Shown here piece after piece: positions 1 through 9,839 of a stretch of DNA of 64,000 bases. The DNA comes from Cinnamomum chago. Its lineage: Eukaryota > Streptophyta > Magnoliopsida > Laurales > Lauraceae. Below the pieces are notes generated by a model. The model made no database searches, was not told the origin of the DNA, and saw nothing but the letters and a program-made list of their open reading frames with translations. The translations under genes and the position numbers were made by a program. Position 1 is the stretch's first letter. Each line of letters starts with the position of its first letter. The stretch covers positions 68,712,001 through 68,776,000 of the forward strand of contig CP142451.1 of the NCBI GenBank assembly GCA_038049695.1. Reading direction: 5' to 3'.

Positions 1-1300
1 GGTTGTGGTTTCATACAAAAGCCGCCCGAGGCATGGGTTCCAGACTTTAAAAACACTGTATCCCCTGTACTGTTATCCTAACCCTAGAATTGCCCGACAC
101 TCGTTTTAAACCGAGAAGTATTTTGAAATATCATAAAATGCGTATCTCTACCAAGAATCCCTTCAAACGAATTTCGAGGAGTAAGACTAGACTAGGATAC
201 CGAAAACCCCTTTTAGAGGAAAAAGTGACCTCGGATTTTTTTAAAGGGAGACCGTGAACCGGGAGTTGCTTGAAACACTGTGTGGAGTCAATAATTTCCC
301 AGAGCCAAATAGACTGTGGTTACGTACAATAGTAGCCTACAAATCGCACGAAGCACGTGTTTTATACTTTAAAAACGCCGAACTCCCTGAAGTGTTTTCC
401 TAACGCAAGATTCGCTCGAAGCCCGTTTTAAACCGAAAAGTATCTCAAAGTATCCTAAAATGCGTATCTCAAGCCAGAATCCCATAAATCAAATCTTGAG
501 GCAAAATACTACACTAGGATACCTGAAACCCCTTTTCGTGTAAATAGTTATCCTAGATTTTTCTAGAGGGAGTCTTTGGACCGAGAGTTGCATGAAATAC
601 AGTGTAGAGTCAACAATTTCTTAGAACCGCTTAGAATGTGGTTTCATACAAAAGCCTCCCGAGACACGGGTTCCAGAGTTTAAAAACACTGTATCCCCCG
701 TACTGTTATCCAAACCCAAGAATCACCTGTCACCCGTTTTAAACTGAAAAGTATCTCAAAATATCCTAATATGTGTATCTCAACCCAGAATCCCTTCAAA
801 CGAATTTCAATGTGAAAGACTAGACTAGGATTCCCAAAACCCCTATCAGAGTAAAAAGTGATTCTGGATTTTGCTTGAGGGAGTCTTTGGACCGGGAGTT
901 TCTTGAAACACTGTGTAGAGTCATTATTTTCTTAGAGCCAAAGAGACTGTGGTTTCGTACAATAGTATCCTTCAAACCGCCCGAAGCACGAGTTTTACCC
1001 TATAGAAACGTCGAACTCCCTCAAGTGTTTTCCTAACACATGATTCGCCCGAAGTCCTTTTAAACCGAAAAGTATCTCAAAGTATCCTAAAATGCTTATC
1101 TCAAGCCAAAATCCCGTCAAACGGATCTCGAGGCAAAATACTACATTAGGATACCTAAAACCCCCTTTTAGAGTAAAACGTCATCCCAGATTTTTTTATA
1201 GGGAGTCTTTGGACCGAGAGTTACATGAAATACATTGTAGAGTCAACAAATTCCTAGAACTGCTTGGATTGTGGTTACATACAAAAGCCGCCCGAGGCAC
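1..1300. repeat. Satellite array, first segment (A/B dimer, 633 bp)
   Basis: Tandem satellite DNA. Using the recurring TGTGGTT as a marker, copies start at 4, 315, 637, 948 and 1270, giving alternating spacings of 311 and 322 bp. A-type monomers continue with TCATACAAAAGCC and B-type with CGTACAATAGTAGCC, so the true period is a dimer of about 633 bp. The array stops abruptly 31 bp into an A monomer. Short open frames here are chance products of the repeat. A role as heterochromatic or pericentromeric DNA is an inference from the organisation only. Confidence 0.95.
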
Positions 1301-1345
1301 GCTGACTGCAGGCAGGTCGACCCGGCCTTCTGTGTGCTAAAAGGT
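1301..1345. other. Filler DNA at the satellite/P1 junction
   Basis: These 45 bp match neither the satellite nor the copia LTR that follows. They contain GGTCGACC (1315-1322), the palindrome typical of the Sirevirus-like LTRs elsewhere in the window, so the piece may be a scrap of such an LTR captured during break repair. That origin is an inference. Confidence 0.5.
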
Positions 1346-1382
1346 TCTGGATCATGATGCTGGTACATTGGATGTATTGAAC

Positions 1383-1493
1383 GAAATTCATCATGCCTTG
1401 CCCTTTTATGGTGATTGGTTTATTTAAGGCTAAATGTAAAGGGCATCATGGTTTCCTTGGTTTCCCGTGAAAGGGCAAGGCATGATGAATTTC
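1383..1493. mobile_element. Small MITE-like inverted repeat element
   Basis: A 24-bp perfect terminal inverted repeat (1383-1406 and 1470-1493, beginning GAAATTCATCATGCC) encloses about 63 bp. It sits where the residual 5' LTR stops matching the 3' LTR. No clear target duplication is visible, so the family is unknown; it could also be a foldback formed during repair. Confidence 0.6.
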
Positions 1494-2148
1494 CCTATAG
1501 CCCTTTTATTTCTAGTTTTAGATTACCTCTCATATTTGAGACATAGGAATTTATGTAATTTTTTCTAAAATTGTAAATTCTGGCGATGTCCGAGACGAAG
1601 AAGGAAAGCGATGTTGGACTCGTAATCAAAGAGTTTGAAGATTACCAAAAGAGTTATGGAGTTTCCCAAAGAGTTTGAGGAATTCCAAATTTTTGGAAAG
1701 TCTAGAAGTCCAAGAAGTCTATTCCGCTTGGGCCATGTGGAGGAGAGGACTAGTTTCTATTTTTTTGCAATTTCTATTTATGGATGCATGCTTAAATTAG
1801 AATTTTTCCAGATCTGATCCAAACATAGCAAGTAACTAAAATTGGTCAAATCAAATTAATTTTTGGAAAGAGTTCTAATTAGTGTTGATGACCCATGAGA
1901 TGGACACATTGGTAACACTAATTTAGAAACTCGACTTTCCTTAAAACAACTTGACTTGGAACCAATCTTAGATCATATCATGACATGATTTGATGTTCAT
2001 ATGTATATATGTGGGCCCTAATACCTTACAAAGAAATCCTCAATTCTAAAATATTAAGTGGGAGCGGGGCATTTATATTTAGAAATCCCCATGGTTTTCC
2101 ACCATAGGTCCATTGTAAGGAAAGTATTAGCCTCGCGCCATCTCGAGT
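1494..2148 (+). other. P1 5' region, no recognisable domain
   Basis: AT-rich sequence between the MITE-like repeat and the copia zinc knuckle. It should correspond to the end of the 5' LTR, the leader and most of gag, but I find no primer binding site, no gag core motif and no clear match to the 3' LTR. A short frame at 1635-1817 has no recognisable features. This part is either rearranged or too decayed to assign. Confidence 0.4.
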
Positions 2149-2412
2149 ATGGCCGTTCCCTACGGAGGGCTTTTACTTGTCTGGCTACTAGATATGGATC
2201 TCCTATGGATAGTGTTGGTGAGACGGGGCAGGGGCCCACTCCCCAAGGGTATGGCCAAGGCTAAGGATACAGGAGTAAAAGGAAAGTGTTTCCATTGTGG
2301 TAAGACAGGACATTGGAAATGGAGTTGTCCAGAATATCTGTCTAAGAAGAAGACCTCAGGTATGATTGAGTCACTTATTTCTGAAGTCAATTTTAAAACT
2401 GGTACTTCATAA
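2149..2412 (+). pseudogene. P1 gag C-terminus with CCHC zinc knuckle (remnant)
   Basis: The frame contains a classical CX2CX4HX4C knuckle, C-FH-C-GKTG-H-WKWS-C, at about 2290-2331, followed by a basic KKK stretch. This nucleic-acid-binding motif lies at the end of copia Gag and binds element RNA in the virus-like particle. The part before the knuckle has no capsid similarity I can recognise. A stop at 2410-2412 is followed two codons later by the protease start in the same frame, as expected for a gag-pol fusion that gained a nonsense mutation. Confidence 0.8.
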
Positions 2413-2756
2413 TCTTGGTGTATGGACTCCACGGCAACTGATCACATATGTAATTCGTTGCAGGGGTTCAGGGAAACCAGGAGGTTCAGTGACGGAGAAA
2501 TCATTGAAAACCTAGGATCTGATGCTAAGGCAGAGGATGTTTCAGTGAGAGTTATTACATTATGTTTTTCAAATGATAAATTGATTTTGACGGACACGTT
2601 ATATGTATCGTCTTTACGGCAGAATTCAATTTCAGTTTTTAGTATGGTGAATAAGAGTTATTCTATTACTCTTGGTACTGAAATTGTCATAAAGAGATAC
2701 TGTACTTTTATGTATTCTGACAAGGTAATCAATGAAATTTATTTGTTAATCCCACA
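2413..2756 (+). pseudogene. P1 aspartic protease remnant
   Basis: The frame begins WCMDSTATDHICNS, a degenerate form of the copia protease active-site segment. The normal DSGAT is DSTAT here, so the catalytic-loop glycine is lost. Downstream, the LYVSSLRQNSISV stretch matches the conserved second half of copia protease and the start of the pre-integrase region. The domain normally cuts the Gag-Pol polyprotein; this copy is presumably inactive. Confidence 0.8.
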
Positions 2757-3434
2757 ATGTATGAGATACATTATACTGAAACAACTAATAGACCATCATT
2801 AAAGAGGAAATCACCTTCATCTGATCCAACAAAACTTTGGCACTTGAGGCTAGGTCATATAAACCTAAACAGGATTGACAGGCTAGTGAAAGATGGTATC
2901 TTGCCTTCATTGGTGGTAGAACCAATGCCTGTTTGCGAGTCCTATCTGGAAGGTAAAAATGACCAAAAGACCCTTTTTCATCAAAGGGCAATGGGGCCAA
3001 AGATTTGTTGGAATTAGTGTATACTGATGTGTGTGGACCCATTAATGTCAAAATAGAGGGAAGATATCTCTCCGCTGATTTTATGGGATACTTTTCAAAA
3101 AATGGGATTTAATCCTAGTTGTCTGCTCCTGGAATGCCTCATCAGAATGGAGCAGCAGAAAGAAGGAACCAGACTCTTTTAGATATGATCAGGTCTATAC
3201 TGAGTTCTCAGGATTACCTATATCCTTTTAGGGATACGCCTTGGATACTGCGATGTACATACTAAACCTCGTACCATCTAAGTCTATACCTAAGACTACC
3301 CAGGAGTTGTGGACCGGGCGAAAGTCTAGTCTACAACATTTACACATTTGGGGTTGTCCGGCACATGTGCTAAAGGTTAAGATGGATCAGTTGGAAGCGA
3401 AGTTGGAAGTATGCACGTTTGTAGGATATCCTAA
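2757..3434 (+). pseudogene. P1 pre-integrase and integrase remnant
   Basis: LWHLRLGHIN (about 2836-2865) is the GAG-pre-integrase zinc-binding signature. In broken frames, VYTDVCGP (about 3018) corresponds to the first catalytic aspartate region and PHQNGAAERRN (about 3135-3167) to the glutamate region. The second aspartate region between them is missing, so an internal deletion has removed the core. From 3241 the frame AMYILNLVPSKS through HIWGCPAHV and FVGYPK matches the C-terminal part of copia integrase. The enzyme that inserts cDNA is therefore dead in this copy. Confidence 0.85.
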
Positions 3435-4607
3435 ATGAACGAAAGGTTGGTTATTCTATTATCCCAGAAAGCAAAAGTGATGGTGAGCACTAATGCGGTT
3501 TTTCTGGAGGAAGATTATATGATAGACCGGAAACTTTTTGAAAAAGGTGATCTTGGAAGAAATTCAAGAGCTCCAAATCCTGGTATGACCAAACCTAAGG
3601 AAGAAGCACCCTTACCTAACCCAGTAATTACACCAGTGCCTTGTCATAGTGGGAGCATAGTCAGGCCCCCTGACAGGTTCTCGTTCTTGGGAAAGTCTTA
3701 CGAGGCAGTCCCGGAAGAACCGGAACAAGATCCCTGTAACTATGATGAAGCATTTAATGACATAGATTTGGGACGTTGGCAAGATGTTATGAAAGCTGAG
3801 ATGGAGTCTATATACTCTAATCAGGTCTGGACATTAGTGGACTTACCTGCCAATATCAAACTTATTGGGTGCAAGTGAGTCTACAAGAGAAAAAGAGGAC
3901 CGGATGGAAGAGTTGAGACCTTTAAAGGTCAGCCTTGTTGCGAAAGGATATACTCAGAAAGAAGATATCGATTATGAGGAAACCTTCTCGCCGGTAGCCA
4001 TGCCCAAGTCCATCCGGATACTCTTATCCATAGCGGCTCATCTCGATTACGAGATTTGGCAAATGGATGTCAAGACGACGTTTCTGAACGGCCATCTTGA
4101 GGAAGACATCTATATGATGCAGCCAGACTATTTTATAACGAGTAACCAAAAGCAAAGAGTTTGCAAGTTGCAGAAGTCCATTTATGGACTGAAACAGGTA
4201 TCCCGAACCTAGAACATTCGTTTTGACTAAGCAATCAAGTCAGTTGATTTTTGTCAAAATTCGGATAAGTCATGGGTGTACATGAAAAGTGAAGGAGGCA
4301 GGGTAATTTTTTCTAGTCGACGGCATCCTTCTCCTAGAGAGTGGTATATGGATGTAGTCAACAGTAAAAGGTTTAGTTGGCTAAGACTTTTGATATGAAG
4401 GACATGGGAGAAGCCAGTCGCATCCTAGGGATCAAACTCCATTGAGACCGGATAAATAGGATGATAGGCTTATCCCAATATGCATACATAGATAAGGTAC
4501 TAGTACGGTTTGCTATGCAAGACTCCAAGAAGGGTATTACACCTTTGAGGCATGAAGTGCACCTTTCCTAGAATCAGTGTCCCAGGACACCTGAGGAAAA
4601 GGAGCAG
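3435..4607 (+). pseudogene. P1 reverse transcriptase remnant
   Basis: Consecutive frames spell copia reverse transcriptase: MKAEMESIYSNQVW (about 3787), then VAKGYTQKEDIDYEETFSPV (about 3936), IWQMDVKTTFLNG and CKLQKSIYGLKQVSR (to 4209). QMDV is the first catalytic aspartate motif. A stop at 3876 and further breaks after 4210 end the frame. I could not find an intact YVDD box in the degraded 4213-4600 stretch. Neighbouring domains on both sides are in the expected copia order. Confidence 0.88.
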
Positions 4608-5095
4608 ATGAGGTCGATACCATACGCTTCAGGTGTTGGTAGCCTCATGTATGCTATGCTATATACTATACCGGATATCTGTCATGCATTGGGCTTAGTC
4701 AGCAGATATCAGTCTAACTCAGGTCCTAACCATTGGACTGCTGTAAGATGTGTTCTCAAATCCTTGAGAAGGACTAGAGATTACATGTTGATTTATGGCA
4801 ATAATGAGTTGATTCCAGTCGGTTACACATATTCTGACTTCATGTCAGATAAGGATTCCAAGATATCAACTTCTGGGTATGTGTTTATGCTATAGCTGCT
4901 TGAGAAACAACTAAAGAAGCATATTGGCTCAAAAGATTCCTTATGGAACTTGGAGTGGTATTTTTGGCAAGACAGCCGCTCACAGTTTACTGTGATAACA
5001 GCAGGGCAGTCGATAAGTCCAAGGAACCCAAAAGCCAAAAACATGTACAGAGGTAGTTACACATGGTCGGAAAGATTGTACAAAGAGGTGATACT
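4608..5095 (+). pseudogene. P1 RNase H remnant, 5' part
   Basis: The frame contains SGVGSLMYAMLYTIPDIC and HWTAVRCVLKSLRRTRDYML, typical of the connection and RNase H region of copia Pol, then SDFMSDKDSKISTSGYVF. A stop follows at 4893-4895 and the rest reads in other frames. Element E1 is inserted at 5095/5096 and the domain resumes after 12624. Confidence 0.85.
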
Positions 5096-5479
5096 TGTTA
5101 GGAATTTTCTAGATTGCAATTTGATGGATGCATTTCATTCTAGCATCATTTGATTTACACACTTGCATTGGTTTTAAATAAACTTGAAATCTTGTTTTAT
5201 TCATGCATTGCTTTTAAGATTTGTAAAAGTATTGATTTATGCATGATTTGTATTTTCATCTTGGATGCATTTGATTTAGAAAAGAGTTTTCAAGAAATCA
5301 AGCAAGCCTTTGTTTTAAAAGTTTTGAATCTTTTTAGGCTTTTTATGTCATGTTTTAAAAACCATTAAAATCTTTAAAACATGTTTTCCAAGCTTGATTT
5401 AGTGGCCAAAAGGTCCCCCAAAGAAATAACTTTGAAATGTGCAAAAGTTGGAAATTTTGCAAAAAGGGGGCTGTCCCGG

Positions 5480-5652
5480 CAGTGTCGCCGGTCGACCGAG
5501 AGGCAGGTCTCGGTTGACCGAGACAACTGCAGGCAAAAATTGCCTGGGAGCACCAACGGTCAGAAATATGACCGTTGTGTGTTCTCGGTCGACCGAGGCC
5601 TGTTTGCCGGTCGACCGAGAACTAGCCGTTGGCCACTTTTCCCTATAAATAT
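5480..5652 (+). promoter_or_regulatory. E1 promoter: GGTCGACC palindromes, MYB/MSA-type sites, TATA box
   Basis: Perfect GGTCGACC palindromes lie at 5490-5497, 5587-5594 and 5609-5616, with one mutated copy (GGTTGACC) near 5512. Between them CAACGGTCA and TGACCGTTG form an inverted pair of MYB-core sites (about 5557-5580). TAGCCGTTGGC at 5623-5633 is the reverse of an MSA-like element, and TATAAATA follows at 5644-5651. This order recurs in the other Sirevirus-like LTRs. Dense palindromes in the LTR regulatory region are known from maize Sireviruses; use as a promoter here is inferred. Confidence 0.75.
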
Positions 5653-5810
5653 GAGTTCTTTCCCTTGCCAAAAGTTGGGAATTTTTAACCCCTCCTTGAG
5701 AGGATTTGAGGCATATCAAAAGGGAAAAGAACCAAGGGATGAAGGGGATGATTAGGAAAGCTAAAGCTTGGATTAATGAAGTTAAACCACCAAGTAGGCT
5801 CTTCCTTCCT

Positions 5811-6412
5811 TAATCATATGTTTTCATGCTTTTGTTTTATTTTTGGTAAATCATTTCTAGCATGTTAAACTATGTTTGTGTTGTGTCCTTAACATATTTT
5901 ATGTTTTGAGTTGATTTATTGTTTTGGATACAACACCATATGATTCAATCCAAGTAGTACTTGAATTGGTAAATCTAAGTAGATCATGTTAATGAAAGAA
6001 CTTTGGTAAATCATATGTAACATGATCCATATACTTGGTTGAATCTTTGGTTGTTGTTTTCCATCATAAGAACATCTCTCTCAAAACTAACTTATGTTTT
6101 GGACTCAACTTCTTTACAAATCATATGTTTTCATGTTTTGTTTTATCATTGGTAAATCTTAGTAACATGTTAACCTATGATGTGTTGTATCCTTAGCATG
6201 TGTTATATTTTGAATAGATCTATTGTTTTGGATACATCACCATTGATTCATCAAAGTAGTACTTTATCTTTGGTAAATCTAAGTAGATCATGTTAATGAA
6301 ATATGTAACATGATTCATATACTTTGTTGAATCATTGGTTGTTGTTTTTCCATCATAAGAAAATCTCTCTCAAATGTATCTTATGTTTTGGATCCAACAT
6401 CTTTACAAATCA
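5811..6412 (+). repeat. Tandem duplication inside the E1 LTR
   Basis: Two diverged copies of a block of about 300 bp lie head to tail (about 5811-6113 and 6114-6412), both starting near ATCATATGTTTTCATG and ending near CATCTTTACAA or CTTCTTTACAA. Each carries hairpins around TTGGTAAATC. A third, partial copy follows with the ACAACTTG/CAAGTTGT hairpin (6439-6446, 6473-6480). Confidence 0.8.
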
Positions 6413-6920
6413 TATGTGTATTATTGTTTTAATGCTTCACAACTTGCCTTACTTTGATTGGTAAATCATTTTCAAGTTGTCCTTATAATTACATATGATT
6501 TGTCCCCTCTTTTCAATCAAATCTATTTTTATGTTTTGAGCTTCATTGATGATTTGATTGACATCCCTATGCATCACATGTTTAGAGCTAATCCATTTCA
6601 TACAACTTGTGTAACTTTGATATCATTAACAAGTTGTTACTTTTAACATGTGATTGCATTATATCCTCAATCATAAATGTTTTATAAGCTAAAACTTTCA
6701 AAAGCCTTAGGCTTACATTTATGATCTTTCATTTTCAAAATGATTGAGGATCACACACACACACTTTATTTGTTTTCATCTTTGCATTCATAGTGTGAGT
6801 GTGTATTTGTATTTCACTTCCATATCCGCCTATTTAAGAGGCATTGTAATGAGCTAAATAGAATCTCCATCAAGTGTATGATAGACACTAATTAGAGAGA
6901 TAACCAACCTTGTGGTTGAA

Positions 6921-7060
6921 GAGGTTATTGCTTAGCCTATAAAAGCATAATGTATAGGTTGATGTTAAGCCTTGAAAAACATCAATGTAAGGTTATTGCT
7001 TAGCCTTGGAAAGCATAGTGTAAAGGTTATTGCTTAGCCTATTGAAAAGCATAAATAGCG
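6921..7060 (+). repeat. E1 LTR hairpin repeats with AGCCT loop
   Basis: Four units of about 34 bp read roughly GGTTATTGCTTAGCCT...AAAGCAT. Each can fold around AGCCT. Stems are TGCTT/AAGCA in three units but TTGATGTT/AACATCAA in the second (6959-6966, 6978-6985). Homologous units in R1, R2, R3 and S1 show further stem variants. Confidence 0.75.
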
Positions 7061-7308
7061 AAAATCCGGTGGGGTGTTGGTTCACAAGCCGGTAGTGGAT
7101 GTAGGCATTGAGGCCGAACCACTATAAATACTTGTGTAATGGTGATTGCTTTGTGGTGATTGTTTTCTTTAAGCTTCCGCATTTTGTTTGATAATCATCA
7201 CTTATGACTAGTTTGTTTTAAAGAAGTTAAAATTGTTAAAATTGGTCATAAAAGAAGCTCACCCTATTCACCCCCCCTCTAGGGTTCGGATCCCCATGGA
7301 CTTACAAG

Positions 7309-7320
7309 TGGTATCAGAGC
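7309..7320 (+). other. E1 primer binding site
   Basis: TGGTATCAGAGC begins two bases after the 5' LTR. This is the standard complement of the 3' end of plant initiator methionine tRNA used to prime minus-strand cDNA in most plant copia elements. Confidence 0.9.
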
Positions 7321-7439
7321 GGGTTACTCCATTTTAGGGCTTAACAACCCGGAGTTGATCCTTGCTAGACTTGAACCCTAGTGTTGTGTTTTTAATGCAT
7401 ATCTTTTTGTTGATTTCCACTATGTTTGAAAATGTTTTT

Positions 7440-9830
7440 CCCTAGCCTCTTTGCACCACTCTTAGACTTTTCTAAGTTATATCTTCTAGAGTTGGTGAGT
7501 CCTCAAAGTGATCTCTCAAGGACACATTTTCAAGACCTTAGGTTTATTTTCAAAGGTAGACTATTTGAGTAACCTTAAGGCCTTGATACCCCTAGACCAA
7601 CCTATGTTTTTTAGTTATATCTTTTTGTTGGTCATGATACATTTGCATTTTGTTTCTTTTTAGTCACATCTTTTAAAATGCAATGTTTCTATGTGATCAT
7701 TTGATTTTGTCTTCATGAACTTTTTAAGTTATATCTCATGGTTTTCAAAATCCTTTGATTGCAATACTTTCATGATGGATTTGCATTTTGATCATATAGT
7801 TATATCTCTTGTAGTGCATATCTATTCATGATCAATTGATTGTGATTACAAATGCTTTCATAGCTAGTTTTTCATGATCAATTGATGTTGGAAAATCATT
7901 TGATGTTTGTCATAGTTAGATCCTTTTTGGAAATCAAATGATTTGAAGCAACCTTAGTTTTCCATTGATTTACAAGTTATATCTTTTGATATGGAAAATT
8001 TGTAAGTGTCTATTGTTTTTACAAATTGAAAACTTTACAATAGTACACTTCTTGTTTTTTCAAAATCACTTGCTCTTAATTCTATAAATGATTCTTTGTT
8101 GGAATTTCATACATTGAAGTGATTTGAAAAACTTTGGAAAATGTTCTAAGCTTTATTAGTTATATTTATTGAAGCATTTTCCTTGAATTTATTTCCTTGT
8201 GCCTAATTATGATTGTATCTTTTGAAAGGAAATAATTTTTACAAACAATTTGCATCTTTGCTCATTGAGTTACATTCTTTATGCAAATTGATTTTGATAT
8301 CTTACTTTTCTTGGTTAGATATGATTTCATTGATTTGCATGTTTGTGCCTATTTTGGTATATAGTTTCATTAATGCAAATTAATGAGTGTTTATGTGCTT
8401 TATAGTAAAATCTTGTTTTTGAGCTTTTTAAGTACATATGTGATTTTATGTGCTAAGTTCATTTGGTATAAACCTCATATCTTTTTCCATTACATTGTAA
8501 GCTTAGTGCATTTGCTAAGAGTGGAGATGTTACATGATAGCTTAATGAATCATTTTAGATGAATTGGAATTAAACCATTGTTCTTAATAGGTATATCCAT
8601 TTATGTGGTCCATCTTCATCTTTATGTGATCCATGATGTCTCCCTAACTTCATACCTTCTTGTGCTTATATAGTTATATTCTTTATTGATGATTGGTATG
8701 AGTTAGATCTTGAATGTTGATTAATCCTCTCTATGCAAATGTCAAATCGTTCTATGTATGGTTGTGGTATTTATTATATTTGTTGAAACCATACTAGAAC
8801 TCAAATCCATCCTCTATGCTTCTTAGTCATATTCTTTTATGGATGGTTATGATGTTGATTCATGTATATTTTCAAAGTGATTTCATTCTTTATACATGTT
8901 TCAACTTCATAGTAGTGATCTTGATCATATGAAACTCTTTGAAATCCATTCCTCATAATTCTATGTGTTTGATGGATAACTTAGATGTTGAATTCATATG
9001 ATTTAGTCACTTTTTAAATTGCATGCATTACAAAGTAATATCCTTTTGCATTGCAATTTACCTTGTTCATCACTATGCTCTATAGTTATATCTTTAAAAG
9101 TGATGAATATGCATTTATGATGTTTGATGGAATTTTGTCACATTCTTGCTCTTTATCATGTTATCAAATTCAATTGGATTCAATTGGTATAATGTTTGAT
9201 TGATTTGATTTCTTGTGAATGTGATAAATCTTGTGTGCATTGGATTGAACTTGATAAGTAATATGGTTGTTCCATGTCACACACCATTAGCATCATTATG
9301 CTCATGTTGCCACCTCTCTTTGCTCATATAGGTATATCTCATGACCACCATGTTTATGTGTTCATAATATTGGTTGGTTATTAGTTGAGGTTGGCTTCAT
9401 GTTTGAATTTCATTTCACTCTTTCATGCACCTTAATAAGTCATATTTATTGATTGAATGAAATGATTTTCAAAATCTTACATAGCATATGATTTTCATAA
9501 GTAATATTGATTGATGCTATGTTTGAGTAAACCCCATATCATGGATAGCTCTAATTTGGATTTTTCCTAATAGGTATATTTTTAAATCCATTTTAGAGTG
9601 ATTGATTTAAATAGTCATATCCTAAATCTCAATTGGTATTCTTTGTCTTTCCAATTGATATCCATGATGGCTTTTCCCATAGACCTTGCTTTCTTTTGGC
9701 AATTTGATCATATGAGCTTGATAGTTAAATGAATCTAATCCTTTCTTTGAAGTTGACCCTCACTTGGTTAAACCATCTTCTTCTTGTACCTAATAGTTAA
9801 ATCTTTGTCAAAAGTTTGACAAAAGAAGAG
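7440..9830 (+). repeat. E1 internal array of hairpins with AGTTATATCT-type loops
   Basis: No protein-coding signal. The region is a chain of short inverted repeats spaced roughly 60-130 bp apart, each enclosing 20-30 bases with a core like AGTTATATCT. Verified stems: GACCAAC/GTTGGTC (7595-7601, 7627-7633), AAATCATTTGAT/ATCAAATGATTT (7893-7904, 7933-7944), TTTTCCAT/ATGGAAAA (7958-7965, 7991-7998), GGAAAATG/CATTTTCC (8136-8143, 8175-8182), TTATTTCCTT/AAGGAAATAA (8189-8198, 8226-8235), CAATTTGCAT/ATGCAAATTG (8246-8255, 8281-8290), TTCATCACT/AGTGATGAA (9066-9074, 9099-9107) and ACATAGCAT/ATGCTATGT (9479-9487, 9514-9522). About a dozen more are imperfect. Function unknown. Confidence 0.8.
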
Positions 9831-9839
9831 AATGGATTG

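Larger units (their letters stand above)
5096..7306 (+). repeat. E1 5' LTR (2,211 bp)
   Basis: It begins TGTTAGGAATTTTC and ends GGACTTACA. Order inside: a purine/AT-rich start, a palindrome cluster with TATA box, two tandem copies of a block of about 300 bp, a nested cruciform (6664-6750), AGCCT hairpins, a conserved block reading CCGGTGGGG...CCGAACCACT, then a C-rich end CACCCCCCCTCTAGG shared by all Sirevirus-like LTRs here. The 3' copy is 10409-12619. Confidence 0.95.

Noticed and set aside
1092..1340. Open frame of 82 codons in the satellite, repeated at 16820-17044
   Set aside because: It follows the satellite unit and recurs only because the unit does; no motif and no start context.
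5381..5755. Frames of 60-124 codons in both E1 LTRs and in S1
   Set aside because: They arise from the palindrome-rich promoter block, occur on both strands at once and have no domain.
6921..7060. Regular 34-bp repeats as a CRISPR array
   Set aside because: Units are contiguous, diverged and without unique spacers, in a plant LTR.
7309..7320. TGGTATCAGAGC as part of a tRNA gene
   Set aside because: Only 12 bases matching a tRNA 3' end, directly after an LTR; it is a primer binding site.
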